Shown here: positions 36,497 to 46,351 of the stretch, piece by piece
How positions within the stretch are numbered: position 1 is the first letter of the stretch
How the letters are laid out: each line of letters opens with the position of its first letter
Assembly (NCBI GenBank): GCA_963803495.1
Contig: CAWDMP010000002.1
Coordinates: 3,658,001-3,722,000, forward strand
Direction of reading: 5' to 3'
From: Persicitalea sp963803495
Lineage (GTDB): Bacteria > Bacteroidota > Bacteroidia > Cytophagales > Spirosomataceae
DNA: 64,000 bases
Translations under genes and position numbers: made by a program
The notes under the pieces: generated by a model
The model's database searches: none
What the model was told of the DNA's origin: nothing
Seen by the model: the letters and a program-made list of their open reading frames with translations, nothing else

Positions 36497-37408
36497 TCAT
36501 TTAGCGACGTTCTTTTTCACCGTCGCCAAGTCTTCCAAAGTGCCCTCGACCAACACATTTACGTCCGTGCCGTCGAATATTTCGTTGTCCGACCCCAGCT
36601 TACAACGGAAGTCAAGCTTGAAGGGCAGGCTTTTCCCCTGCCCGATCAACTGCCCGGTCGCTTTCAACATACTACCCATATTGACCGCCAGGGGAATCTC
36701 GTAGTCTTTCTCGCTCTTTCCGTTCACCTGAGTCACGCCCGGCACGCTGCCCTGCGCCAAGCTTTTCTGACTGCCCAGGTCCACTTGATAAGACGGGTTG
36801 ATAAATTCAATTTTGAAAGGATTGTTGTTGACGAATTGCAGGCGAATCACGACCTCGGACTGATTCAGCCGAAATTTGTCGAGGTCGTAGCCCAGTACCT
36901 CCACAAAGGGCAGTTGGTAGCGCGGCAGGCGCTGGTCGAAGTTTATGACCAGCGCTTCCTTGCCCAGGAGTTTTTCGTAGAGATTGAACACCGCTGTAAA
37001 CTCGTAGTCGGCGCTGTCCGAACCCGGCGAGGCCCGCGCGTTGGCCGCTTTCAGACTCGCCAGGCTGATTCGAGATGGTAGTTCGATTACCGTGCTGTCG
37101 TGCGACTTGATACTCAGCGCTTCCGAGTGGGTGTTACGGACAATGGTGTCCCCGTCCATCTGCACGAAGTAGTCGAAGCTTTTCACCTCCATGCCCACCG
37201 GAAGCGGATTGTGGAGTAGTGCTTTCAGGTTCACATCCACCGTGCTGTCGGTGATGTTGCTGATGCGTCCCACGCCCATTTCGATCCGGGGTTTCAGCCC
37301 CGAAACAGGGTTACCATACTGTTTTTTGTAAAAGAAATACGCGGCTGCCAGCAGGATAAACCCCAGCAGGAAAACCAGGGCGGTCTTGGTTGATTTATTT
37401 GGGTTCAT
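36497..37408 (-). CDS. LEA type 2 / LEA14-like anchored protein
   Basis: A 303-residue protein with an N-terminal membrane anchor (TALVFLLGFILLAAAYFFY). Two tandem WHy/LEA14-like domains follow: about 40-140 (VGRISNITDSTVDVNLKALL...NPLPVGMEVKSFDY) and about 165-290 (VVIRLQFVNNNPFKIEFINP). Such domains occur in desiccation and envelope proteins of Bacteroidota; a specific role is not known. Isolated gene, 121 bp from the protease gene upstream on the strand map. Confidence 0.78.
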   Translation of the reverse strand: MNPNKSTKTALVFLLGFILLAAAYFFYKKQYGNPVSGLKPRIEMGVGRISNITDSTVDVNLKALLHNPLPVGMEVKSFDYFVQMDGDTIVRNTHSEALSIKSHDSTVIELPSRISLASLKAANARASPGSDSADYEFTAVFNLYEKLLGKEALVINFDQRLPRYQLPFVEVLGYDLDKFRLNQSEVVIRLQFVNNNPFKIEFINPSYQVDLGSQKSLAQGSVPGVTQVNGKSEKDYEIPLAVNMGSMLKATGQLIGQGKSLPFKLDFRCKLGSDNEIFDGTDVNVLVEGTLEDLATVKKNVAK

Positions 37409-37540
37409 TTTTGAGAAGAAGTGTGTCAGGCGCGCAATTTATTGAAAAAAGCCGCACAATCTTGATCTCGTATTAGTTTGGCTCCACCGTGCTCAGCGGC
37501 AAAACGCCGTTTTCAGCCTACGACCGCAGGTGCCGATGCG

Positions 37541-38239
37541 CTACAAATCCACTCCTTTTCGTAGTAGGCTTCCGGGGAGTGTGACTTGCACGGTGCTGTC
37601 GACTTGCATCTGAAAGGAGTCGAACACATTCTTTTGAACTACCAAAGTACTCGAATCGCGCATTTCCAGCGTAGCTGAGTTGATCATATTTTCGGAATCG
37701 AAATTAACGTAGCCGCCCAAATCGGTACGCAGGCTCAACTCACCAATTCGATTTTTAGACAACATGACGCCCTTACCACTTTGCTTGATCGTGAGCGATT
37801 CCCCCTGCCAATCTTTGATGACCGACACGATGCCGTGGGAGTAAACCCCCGATAAAGTAGGCGCAAAAATGTACAGGATAGGTTTTCCTTTAAAGCTACC
37901 TTCGTCGTAGAACCTTTCCTTAAAGTCGCTATTGGAGGATAGGTTCACTGAAAGCGTGTCACCATTTGAGCGCCATTCTGCTCGTAGGCTGTCGGGACGA
38001 TTTTGCATGTTCATTGCCCGTACTTCAAACGTTTCTCCCGGTTGAATGGAAACGACGCCAAAGTTTTTGCCGTCCAGTTTGATGTACTTAAAAGCCGTGA
38101 GAGTGTCGGCGGAGTACCCTCGGTAGGGATCGGCGAAATCGATGTTGTCGTACACAGATTTTAGCGAATAATTGACGCCGATGGTCGATAAAAGCAAAAA
38201 GCCAAACAACGCGATGATGAGTACATTACTGGTTTTCAT
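37541..38239 (-). CDS. Membrane-anchored hypothetical protein, GIN-domain (DUF2807)-like
   Basis: A 232-residue protein starting at ATG 38239 (MKTSNVLIIALFGFLLLSTI) with one N-terminal membrane helix. The exterior part is a run of short beta strands (YIKLDGKNFGVVSIQPGETF; SLTIKQSGKGVMLSKNRIGE; NSATLEMRDSSTLVVQKNVF), which resembles the beta-helical GIN domain. The start lies 13 bp after the GntR stop, so it is the last gene of the ABC transporter operon and may be the envelope component this system monitors. Confidence 0.72.
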   Translation of the reverse strand: MKTSNVLIIALFGFLLLSTIGVNYSLKSVYDNIDFADPYRGYSADTLTAFKYIKLDGKNFGVVSIQPGETFEVRAMNMQNRPDSLRAEWRSNGDTLSVNLSSNSDFKERFYDEGSFKGKPILYIFAPTLSGVYSHGIVSVIKDWQGESLTIKQSGKGVMLSKNRIGELSLRTDLGGYVNFDSENMINSATLEMRDSSTLVVQKNVFDSFQMQVDSTVQVTLPGSLLRKGVDL

Positions 38240-38252
38240 GGTCATGATAGTT

Positions 38253-38633
38253 TTAAGAGGTAGCAGGATATTCCTGCGCGACAAATGCTTCGTAGCGCTT
38301 TTCCAATTCTTCCAGGTTGATGTCCAACAGGTAGAGCGTTTTGAAAAATTCGGGTAATTCATTTTCCAAAAAGCGCTCTTTCCGAAAAGCCAGGATCAAC
38401 CTTCTTGCCCCGTCGGTCGCGAAGTACCCCACGCCGCGCTTGTTGGCGATGATGTCCAGATTTTGCAAGAACTCGAAGGCCCGCATGACCGTGTTGGGGT
38501 TTACTTGTAAGGTTGCGCCCAGGTCGCGCACCGACGGGATGCGCTCGCCCGGCGGCCATTGTTCCAGCAAAATCTGCTCGCAGACGTAATCGGCGATTTG
38601 AAGGTATATCGACTGTTTATCTTTGAATTCCAT
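38253..38633 (-). CDS. GntR family regulator (YtrA-like)
   Basis: A 126-residue regulator with only the winged helix plus a short tail. The HTH reads ERIPSVRDLGATLQVNPNTV followed by MRAFEFLQNLDIIANKRGVG. Short YtrA-type GntR proteins lack a large effector domain and repress adjacent ABC transporter genes. It sits 3 bp downstream of the permease gene and should autoregulate the operon. Confidence 0.9.
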   Translation of the reverse strand: MEFKDKQSIYLQIADYVCEQILLEQWPPGERIPSVRDLGATLQVNPNTVMRAFEFLQNLDIIANKRGVGYFATDGARRLILAFRKERFLENELPEFFKTLYLLDINLEELEKRYEAFVAQEYPATS

Positions 38634-38636
38634 GTT

Positions 38637-39431
38637 CTATACTTCTTTCTCTTTCAGTCGAACGTAGGTGGTTACCCACAGCCCGACGAGCGTGACAACC
38701 GGAACGGCCAGGATAAGATTTTGGATACTTTCAGCAACAGTGATATTATGGAAACCGAACTTCTCGTCTGAAAACTGCCACCAGCCAGCTAACGGAAACG
38801 AAACCAGCGATGTGGGGTTGTGCGTGAAAAGATTGGCAAGCCCCAAGTTTACGACGGTGAGCGTGACGGCGACTACGGCAAAGACGACCAACGTCTTGAT
38901 GTAAGCCGACTTTGAAAAATACAACGAACCACAGAAGGTCAAGCCCTGAATGACGACGTACAAAGCTATGAGGTAACGAAGTGGCCCCGCCGGTATCTTT
39001 TTATACTGCTGGTACTCGTCCCCACCTTCTGGCATTTTGCTATTGGCGTATTCGATGGTCCAATCCTGCAAATACAAATACACAGCCATCAACAGCACCG
39101 CGAATAGTACTTGTACAAGCAGGGCGCTTAGAAACTTTTCCAGCGATGAGGCAGGTACCATCAGCGCCGGGATCGCCATTTCGGGTGGTCCGTACTTGCC
39201 AAACAGTTGAATAGTGAACAAACTTCCGCCAAATAGCACGACCATAAGAAGCGCCAAGGTAGGCGGCATGGTAAATATGGGCTTGAAACTATCGAAGAAA
39301 GTTATCGGCAGCATCATGACCAACAAGGCCACAACCAGGAGCGCCAGTGTCAAAAGATTCCTACGTCCTTGCTCGGTAAATTCCAGGCGTAGCAGACTCA
39401 GGAAACGGGGTAGATGGAATGTTTGGTTCAT
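38637..39431 (-). CDS. ABC-2 type permease
   Basis: A 264-residue membrane protein, ATG at 39431 (MNQTFHLPRFLSLLRLEFTE). Six hydrophobic segments are seen, including LLTLALLVVALLVMMLPITF and LAVPVVTLVGLWVTTYVRLK near the C-terminus. It is the membrane partner of the ATPase encoded 170 bp upstream and probably forms an exporter for a peptide antibiotic or envelope-active compound, as in YtrA-controlled systems. Confidence 0.82.
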   Translation of the reverse strand: MNQTFHLPRFLSLLRLEFTEQGRRNLLTLALLVVALLVMMLPITFFDSFKPIFTMPPTLALLMVVLFGGSLFTIQLFGKYGPPEMAIPALMVPASSLEKFLSALLVQVLFAVLLMAVYLYLQDWTIEYANSKMPEGGDEYQQYKKIPAGPLRYLIALYVVIQGLTFCGSLYFSKSAYIKTLVVFAVVAVTLTVVNLGLANLFTHNPTSLVSFPLAGWWQFSDEKFGFHNITVAESIQNLILAVPVVTLVGLWVTTYVRLKEKEV

Positions 39432-39492
39432 GGTTTTTATCGTGTAATCGTTGAATCGTGTAACTGTATAATTGTTGTTCATTTATCGATGT

Positions 39493-39597
39493 GTTTGTTT
39501 GTTCAAAAGGGAACCTCGTACAGCGAGAGCCACTCAGGCACTCAGCTCCGGTTTGTTTGTTGGGGAACCTTGCAGCCGCACTCAGGCACTCCCCTCC
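39493..39597. repeat. Imperfect tandem repeat between ABC ATPase and permease genes
   Basis: Two units share GTTTGTTTGTT, then GGGAACCT, then CACTCAGGCACTC. Unit 1 covers about 39493-39549 and unit 2 about 39550-39597. The spacing differs by a few bases. The repeat lies in the untranslated gap of an otherwise tight operon. Confidence 0.65.
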
Positions 39598-39599
39598 TT

Positions 39600-40433
39600 T
39601 CACTCAAACATCTCCCTGATTTTCCCCGGATTAGTCATCACGGCGTTGAAGAGTTGTTCCAGGTCCACCCGGCTTTCTTCGTGTTCCAGATTTTCGGTCA
39701 CGGCGTTGTAGCCGCGCAGGGAGGGCTCGGCGTAAAGGACAGGTACGTGGCTTTCGAGCCGTGCTTTGGTACCGAAGTGTAGGCGCTCGGCCACCGCTTC
39801 CAGGCTATGTTGCATCACGATTTTGTTATCGTTCACGATCACGATACGGTCGATCAGATTATCAAGGTCACGGACTTGATGCGTCGAAATGAGGATCAGT
39901 CGGTTGGGCCGTAGGGCACTGGAAACGATGCGGCGAAACTGGCTCTTCGACGGAATGTCCAGCCCGTTGGTGGGCTCGTCCATGATCAGCACTTTGGTGT
40001 TGGTAGCCAGCGCGAAGGCGATCAGTACCTTCTTTTTCTGGCCAAACGACATACCCGTCAGCTTGTTGGCAGTAGGTACGTCGAACTCGGCGATGTAACG
40101 CAGAAACTCCGACTCATCGAAGCGCGGATAGAAGGGCGCGAGCGTGGCGGCGTATTGGTCCACCGTGACGGACGGCAGGTAGATTTCCTCGGGCAAGAAG
40201 AATATGTCTTGCAGAAAGGCAGGTTGCCGATTTTTAGGCACAAAGCCATTTACCTCTACGTTTCCTTTCAGTGGAAAAAGTAGCCCCCCCATCAACCGCA
40301 GCAGACTCGACTTGCCCGCGCCGTTCTTGCCCAGTAGGCCGTAGATATGGCCGGGCTGCAAGTCGAGACTGAGATTCTCGAAAAGTAATTCTCGCTTACT
40401 GTACCGGAAAGAAACGCTATTCAGATGAATCAT
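39600..40433 (-). CDS. ABC transporter ATP-binding protein
   Basis: A 277-residue ATPase. The Walker A motif is GLLGKNGAGKSSLLRLMGG, the signature LTGMSFGQKKKVLIA, Walker B TKVLIMDEPTNGLDI, and the H-loop ISTHQ. The C-terminal 60 residues are an extra regulatory-like tail. It is the first gene of the operon ATPase-permease-GntR-GIN protein on the minus strand. Confidence 0.93.
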   Translation of the reverse strand: MIHLNSVSFRYSKRELLFENLSLDLQPGHIYGLLGKNGAGKSSLLRLMGGLLFPLKGNVEVNGFVPKNRQPAFLQDIFFLPEEIYLPSVTVDQYAATLAPFYPRFDESEFLRYIAEFDVPTANKLTGMSFGQKKKVLIAFALATNTKVLIMDEPTNGLDIPSKSQFRRIVSSALRPNRLILISTHQVRDLDNLIDRIVIVNDNKIVMQHSLEAVAERLHFGTKARLESHVPVLYAEPSLRGYNAVTENLEHEESRVDLEQLFNAVMTNPGKIREMFE

Positions 40434-40608
40434 AGCTTATGTCGTCTTAGTGTTCTAGTTAAATAGTACACTACAAATGTATAAGATGATTTCGGGTTTT
40501 CAATGAAATGAAGTAAAAAATTATTACAGAGGATAAAGTATTCGCCGCAAAGCCGGTAGATTAGCTTTTTCTGAAAATAGAAGAAAGCCAATTATCCAAA
40601 CTTGAATC

Positions 40609-40872
40609 GTGGAACTGGAAACTTTGATCGATATAGCCGGATGGTCGGGTGTGGCAGCCTACGTAGTTTCCTACCTATTGCTGAGCATCGACGTGCTGAA
40701 ATCAAGTCAGTACTTGTTTCACCTGCTCAATATAGTAGGGGCCGTCGGCCTGATCGCAGATGCGGCCTTTCACCGGGACCCGCCCAATCTGGCGGTCAAT
40801 GTAGTATGGCTTACCATCGGGCTGTTCGCGGTCACGAAAAAAGCTGTCAGCTCGCGGCGAGTTCAAGATTGA
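40609..40872 (+). CDS. Small membrane protein (CBU_0592-like)
   Basis: An 87-residue protein starting at GTG 40609, with three predicted helices: AGWSGVAAYVVSYLLLSIDV, YLFHLLNIVGAVGLIADAAF and AVNVVWLTIGLFAVTKKA. The helix layout resembles the small CBU_0592-type membrane family. Function unknown. It converges on the TetR gene and overlaps it by 26 bp at the 3' ends. Confidence 0.68.
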   Translation: MELETLIDIAGWSGVAAYVVSYLLLSIDVLKSSQYLFHLLNIVGAVGLIADAAFHRDPPNLAVNVVWLTIGLFAVTKKAVSSRRVQD

Positions 40873-41473
40873 CCTCGGGTAGTAATTTCAGCATCGCCAG
40901 CGCCTGCTCCTTGTAGCGCTGCCTCTTACGCTCGTATTCTTTCTTGTCACTCACCAGGCTGAGGTAAAAGTATGCGCCGTCTACTAATATGAATATGCTT
41001 TCAGCGACCAGCGCCGGATCTTCCACGCGGGAAAAGCCATCGTTTTTGCACTGCTCGATGTAGGCGCAGAGGCTGGTTTCCAGCGAATCCCGGAGTTGCT
41101 TGTACATTTCCCGACATTGCTCGTCGCGGAAGGTGAGGGCATAGCAGCTGTAAAACAGGCTGTCGTCGAACAAGCTGTTCCATTTCTTCGAGAAAATATT
41201 ATCAAGAATTCTGAGCAGCGACTCCCTGGAATCCAGGGCGTTGGCTTTCCCAGTGTGGTAAATAAGCTGGTACTTGTCCAAAATGTAGTCGATTAACCCG
41301 TAGGTCAGATCCTCCCTGGTATCGAAATAGTGGATAATCAGACTGGGGTTGACACCCATTTCCTTGGCGATCTTGGCGATAGAAGTATTTTCGAGGCCCT
41401 CTTTCCTGGCCAGATTATAAAACACTTCTATGATCTCCTTTTGTCGGACATCCTTTAAGCTTTTCCTTCCCAT
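40847..41473 (-). CDS. TetR family transcriptional regulator
   Basis: A 208-residue regulator. The N-terminal HTH is TSIAKIAKEMGVNPSLIIHY, followed by the helical ligand domain. It is divergent from SusC of locus 2; the 350-bp gap holds a TetR-type palindrome at 41692-41707. It could control itself and the SusCD operon, which would be unusual, because such loci are normally under ECF sigma or hybrid two-component control. Confidence 0.9.
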   Translation of the reverse strand: MGRKSLKDVRQKEIIEVFYNLARKEGLENTSIAKIAKEMGVNPSLIIHYFDTREDLTYGLIDYILDKYQLIYHTGKANALDSRESLLRILDNIFSKKWNSLFDDSLFYSCYALTFRDEQCREMYKQLRDSLETSLCAYIEQCKNDGFSRVEDPALVAESIFILVDGAYFYLSLVSDKKEYERKRQRYKEQALAMLKLLPEVNLELAAS

Positions 41474-41823
41474 AGGTTTTCGTGTTGGCTTTTAAGTTGT
41501 GCTCATCTTCTCCTCAGCTTTTTCCCTAAATTATGCTGAGTTGGAATGGCCTGCTTAGATCGGCCGAATCTACTCGACAAATCGTACCATGCCAGGTAGG
41601 GAACAAAGATCAGCTATTTAATTAACCAATCATATATTTTATAAAAATGATTAAAATATATTCTAATAAATAGACACTTACAAGTAATAGTTTGAATGAA
41701 TGTTCAATTAAAATACGTTCACAATTTCATAATATTAAGGTAACATGACTCCCTCGATTATTTACCACTTTTGCCCCCAGAGGATCGCTTCATCCATTCC
41801 AGTCACCTAACCAAAAAGCTTTG
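41474..41823. promoter_or_regulatory. Divergent TetR/susC control region with TTGAA-N6-TTCAA dyad
   Basis: A 350-bp gap, very AT-rich at 41620-41730. At 41692-41707 the dyad TTGAATGAATGTTCAA has 5-bp perfect arms and the size of a TetR operator. No RNA or small gene is evident. The susC start lies 117 bp after the dyad. Confidence 0.45.
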
Positions 41824-44800
41824 ATGAAACTAATACTTGACCGACGACAGTTGTCAGCATGGTCCCTGGCCTTGCTGTGCTTATTTATTGGGCTGAGTCC
41901 CGTCCTGGCCCAAACCACCACCGTCAGCGGCACGGTGAGTGACAACCAGGAGGTCCTGGCTGGGGTCAGTGTGCTGGTGAAAGGTACCCAAACGGGTACT
42001 TCTACCGACAGCCAGGGGCGCTTCGTGCTGTCCAACGTGGCTGAGAACGCAACGCTGGTTTTTTCTTTCATTGGCTACAAGAGTCAGGAGGAAAAGTTGG
42101 ACGGGCGAAAAGAAATCAACGTGAGCCTGGAAGGTGATACCGAAAGTCTGCAAGAGTTGGTGGTAGTAGGCTATGGTACCCAGAAAAAAGGAAACATCAC
42201 CGGCGCGGTGGATCAGATCGCGGGTAAAACGCTGGAATCGCGGCCCGTCGCCAACGTCATGCAAGGGCTTCAGGGCGTGAGTCCGGGGCTCAACATCACC
42301 TACGGCGGTGGCGCGCCGGGTTCTACGCCTACCTTCAACATTCGGGGATTCACCTCGATCAACGGCGGCGAGCCCCTGTTTGTCATCGACGGCATCGCGG
42401 CCGCCGGCAGCTCCGACCTGCTGCGCTTGAACCCGTCGGACATTGCCAGCTTCTCGGTGCTGCGCGATGCGGCTTCGGCGGCCATCTACGGCGCCAGAGC
42501 AGCTTTTGGTGTGGTACTCATTACCACCAAGCAGGGCGGCGGCAAACCCACGATTTCGTACAATAATTTCGTCGCCTTCGGTCGTCCGACGGTACTGCCC
42601 AACCCTGTGACCGACCCTTACATTTTTTCGCGGGTACTGGAAACGGCTACCGACAATACGCCCTGGGACTACGTCAACTACTCCAACGAACACTACCAGT
42701 GGGCCAAGCAGCGCTCGGAAGACCCCAGCATTCCCGATACCCGCCTCGATCCCAACGACCCCACGCGCTGGGCCTACATGGGCGGCAACGATTGGTACGA
42801 CTACTTTTTTCATCAGCAAAGCATTTCCCAAAACCACAGCCTGTCGTTTTCGGGCGGGGCCAATGCCGGTACGCCGCAGGCGATCAACTACTATATTTCG
42901 GCCGACTACAATAAGGAAAACGGCTTGAACAAAATTGCCGACGATTACTGGAACCGTTACTCTTCGCGGGCCCGCCTCGATTTCTCGCCTCTGAAATGGC
43001 TGAAACTCGACAACAACCTCAACATATACAAAACCGAACGCGCCCGACCGCTGGCGGGTATCACCAGCCTTTATAACCTGCGGCCGATCGACGTGGCCGT
43101 CAACCCCGACGGTACCTGGGGCAACAACGGCGCGGGCCGCTCGCCGCCCAACTCACCGACGGTGGCAGAAATCAAGAAGACATGTTTGGTTTTCAGAATA
43201 TTTTCAAGGGCATCGCAACCTTGTTCGATGGTGACTTGCAGATCACGGGTTCGGCCAGTTTTAAAAGGGAAAACTGGAAGTACCACCTCGATAGCCGCAA
43301 GTACCAGATCGGCTTCGGGCCGGACGACGTTCGCACCGAAGGCGGCAATGGCTATGTGACGGAGCGCAACGGAACGCTCAACAACGACATCCTGGATCTT
43401 TTCGCCAGCTACATCAAGGATCTCGGCGTTCACCGCATCAATGTCATCGGCGGCTATAACCAGGAGAGCTACGAATATGGCGCGGTGCAGGCGACGAAAA
43501 ATAACCTGATCTCGTCTTCGCTGCCCTACCAGGCCCTCACCAGCGGCGATGCCTTCATCGAAAACTCGTATGGCTCCTACGCCACACGGAGCTTCTTTGG
43601 CCGCATCAATTACACCCTCCACGATCGCTACATCTTCGAGGCCAACGGCCGCTACGATGGTTCCTCGCGCTTTCCGGCCAGCAACCGCTGGGGCTTCTTC
43701 CCGTCCGTTTCAGGGGCATGGATCGCCAGCGCCGAGCCTTTCATGAAGTCCATCACCCGCTACATACCCACCCTGAAACTACGCGCTTCCTACGGCGACC
43801 TGGGCAACCAGAACGTGGGTTATTTCAGCTACCTGCAAACCCTGCCGACCGGGCTTTCGAACTACCTGATCGGAGGCAACCGGCAGACGGTGATCGAAAA
43901 CTCCCCCTCGCTGACCATCGACCCGGCCAACTACACCTGGGAGCGGGTATCGACCGCCAACTTTGGGGCTGATATCGGGCTGCTCCGCGATCGCCTGACG
44001 CTTTCGATGGACTACTTCATCCGGGATACCAAAGATATGCTCACCGCCGGGCAGGAACTGCCGGGCGTCCTGGGCACCCGGGTGCCCAGTCAGAACGCCG
44101 CCGACCTGCAGACCAAGGGCTGGGAATTTACGCTGGGGTACAACGACAGCTACAATGTGGGCGCAAAGCCTTTGTCGGTCAATGCCAAGTTCATTCTCTC
44201 CGACTCGCGGTCGTACATTACGAAGTTCAAGAACGAGCAAGAGCTTTTTTCTTCTTTTCGGGTAGGTCAGGAAATTGGCGAAATCTGGGGACTGACCAGC
44301 GACGGCCTGTTTGAGAATACGGACCAGATCGGCCAGTTGGACCAAACCGACATCATCCCCTGGGGTGCCCTTTCTATCGTGCCGGGCTGGCCGAGGTACA
44401 TCGACCGGGATGGCGATGCCAAAATCACGCGCGGACTATCGGCGCGCGACCCCAAAGACCTCTCCATCATCGGTAACTCCACGCAACGCTTTCGCATGGG
44501 TATGAACCTGGGTGCCGACTGGAATGGTTTCGACTTCACGCTGTTCATGCAGGGTGTGGGCAAAGCCGATTACTACCCGAGCCGTTATCTTTTCTGGGGG
44601 CCTTACCAGCAGCCCTACGCCAACGTGTACCCCTGGAACCTGGACTTCTACCGGCCTGTTACCGAAACCGGCGTAGATCGGGAGCGCCACTCGGCCTCCT
44701 ACATCGCCGCCGGCCTGGCCGACGCCAATACCAACAACCCGACTTATCCTGTGCTGCAATCGTGGCTGGCCGACGCCAACTACGGCACGGGACTGGACAT

Positions 44801-45053
44801 TCCCCAAACGCGCTACCTGCTCAGTGCCGCTTACCTGCGGGTCAAAAACGTGACGCTGGGCTATTCGCTGCCGTCGGCTGTATTGCAAAAGATCAAACTC
44901 AGCCGCGTACGGTTTTACGTTTCGGGTGAGAATCTCTTCGAGTTTTCCGCCATCAAAAAGTACGTCGATCCCGAAGCCATCAACGCCAACGACGACAGCG
45001 TAGCCTACCCATTCCAGCGTCGGCTTTCCTTTGGGCTAAACTTGCAGTTTTAG
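41824..45053 (+). pseudogene. SusC/RagA family TonB-dependent receptor (locus 2), single frameshift
   Basis: About 1076 residues. Signal peptide (SLALLCLFIGLSPVLAQ), regulatory domain (VSGTVSDNQEVLAGVSVLVK), SusC signature (LQELVVVGYGTQKKGNITGA), plug (AAIYGARAAFGVVLITTKQG) and barrel ending SFGLNLQF. The frame slips at 43173-43180: AAGAAGACATG where AAG GAA GAC ATG would restore VAEIKEDMFGFQNIFKG. Both halves are otherwise intact. An IS110-type element separates it from its SusD partner. The phosphodiesterase downstream suggests a phosphoester-containing ligand, which is inference. Confidence 0.9.
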
Positions 45054-45160
45054 CATCCAGGGTCTAAAATCTAATGTCCAAAATCAAACGTCCAAAATCC
45101 AGCCGCATCGGCCTTTAGGTTTGCAGGACAGTACTATTCCAAGATTTGGTAGCTTGCCGG

Positions 45161-45311
45161 AAAGACAAACAGGACGGGCTATCCTATCGCGCGGCAAGGT
45201 TAGCGGCCTATGGTCCGATTCAGGACCCGTCCTGTCTTTGCTTGCAAAAGGTTCGTATAGAAATGTGGGACAACAGGCCCGTTAGCAAGGTATTGAACAA
45301 CTGTGCAAGCA
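45161..45311 (+). ncRNA. Candidate bridge RNA of the IS110 element
   Basis: Two consecutive stem-loops. Stem 1 pairs 45161-45166 and 45171-45178 (AAAGAC, AGGACGGG) with 45226-45239 (CCCGTCCT, GTCTTT), leaving a 47-nt loop. Stem 2 pairs 45240-45246 (GCTTGCA) with 45304-45310 (TGCAAGC), with an inner GTTC/GAAC pair and a large loop. Loop 1 contains GGTCCGATT (45212-45220), complementary to 46360-46368. Loop 2 contains ATAGAAAT (45257-45264), identical to 46355-46362. The two matches overlap at the right junction. This fits a target-binding loop followed by a donor-binding loop. The left-side guides are not resolved. Confidence 0.65.
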
Positions 45312-45343
45312 TTCATTCTCAAACCCCTAAACTACAAACCAAC

Positions 45344-46351
45344 ATGGACATTCGCTATTACATTGGCATCGACATCTCCAAAGCGACACTCGACTGGGCC
45401 GTTTACGATGGTAAGAATATGGTGCTCCAAACCAGCACCCCCAACACCGTGACGGGCATAAAAACCGCCCTGCGGCTGCTTAAAACGCTGCCTGACTGGA
45501 ATCCTGCCGACGCGGTCTTCTGCATGGAGCACACGGGCATCTACAACGCCCACCTGCTCGACTTCCTCCACAAACTCCGTTTTCCCATCTGGCTGGAGTC
45601 CTCGCTCCAGATCAAGAAGGCCAGCGGCCTGCAGCGGGGCAAGACCGACAGCATCGACGCCCAGCGGATCGCCGAGTACGCCCGCCGGTTCCGGGACAGA
45701 ATCCGCCTTTGGCAACCGCCCCGAGCCGTCGTGCAGCAGTTGGCCCTGCTCAGTGCGGCCCGCCAGCGGCTGATCGGCGTCTACAACCAGTTGGCCGGGC
45801 CTCTGGCCGAGCATCAGGGCTTCATCAGCCCTACCTTCCAAAAGCAACTGCGCAAAGGTTGCCAAGCATCGCTGGCCGCCATCGAGAAAGACCGCAAGGC
45901 GATTGACAAATCCATCGAACAACTCATCGAGGGCGACCAGCAGCTCAAAGAACTCTTCGGGCTGATGACTTCCATCCCCGGTATTGGCCCGGCCACCGCC
46001 ACCGAAGTGGTGATTTCCACCAACGAGTTGAAGAACATCACCGACCCCAAGAAGATGGCTTGTCATGCCGGGGTTGCCCCCTTCAGCTATCAATCCGGCA
46101 GCAGTGTCCGAGGTCGGCCTGGCGTGAGCCAGCACGCCCGCAAGCGCCTTAAGTCTCTTTTTCATTTAGCGGCCATGTCATCGATTCGCGTCAAGGGGGA
46201 ATTACAGGACTACTACCAGCGGAAAGTAAAAGAGGGCAAAAACAGAATGCTCGTTCTCAATGCCGTTCGCAACAAGCTAATCCACCGGATTTACGCGGTC
46301 GTGGAGCGGGGTGAAAAATATAACAAAAATTATACGCCAACACTTGCATAA
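45344..46351 (+). CDS. IS110 family transposase (DEDD/serine recombinase)
   Basis: 335 residues from ATG 45344 (MDIRYYIGIDISKATLDWAV). The frame is open upstream, but that part is the structured RNA region. The RuvC-like DEDD domain shows Asp in IGIDISK, Glu in VFCMEHTGIY and the Asp pair in GKTDSIDAQRIAEYARR. The C-terminal Tnp_20 domain shows LMTSIPGIGPATATEVV and CHAGVAPFSYQSGSSVRGRP with the likely catalytic serine. Frame intact, so the element may be active. Such proteins are guided by an RNA encoded in the same element. Confidence 0.95.
   Translation: MDIRYYIGIDISKATLDWAVYDGKNMVLQTSTPNTVTGIKTALRLLKTLPDWNPADAVFCMEHTGIYNAHLLDFLHKLRFPIWLESSLQIKKASGLQRGKTDSIDAQRIAEYARRFRDRIRLWQPPRAVVQQLALLSAARQRLIGVYNQLAGPLAEHQGFISPTFQKQLRKGCQASLAAIEKDRKAIDKSIEQLIEGDQQLKELFGLMTSIPGIGPATATEVVISTNELKNITDPKKMACHAGVAPFSYQSGSSVRGRPGVSQHARKRLKSLFHLAAMSSIRVKGELQDYYQRKVKEGKNRMLVLNAVRNKLIHRIYAVVERGEKYNKNYTPTLA

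Noticed and set aside
39361..39603. Minus-strand 80-residue frame with repeated ECLS motif
   Set aside because: It is a translation of the tandem DNA repeat and runs into the permease start; no coding evidence.
45146..45343. N-terminal extension of the IS110 transposase
   Set aside because: The frame is open, but the sequence is a paired RNA region and the conserved start IRYYIGIDISK lies at 45344.
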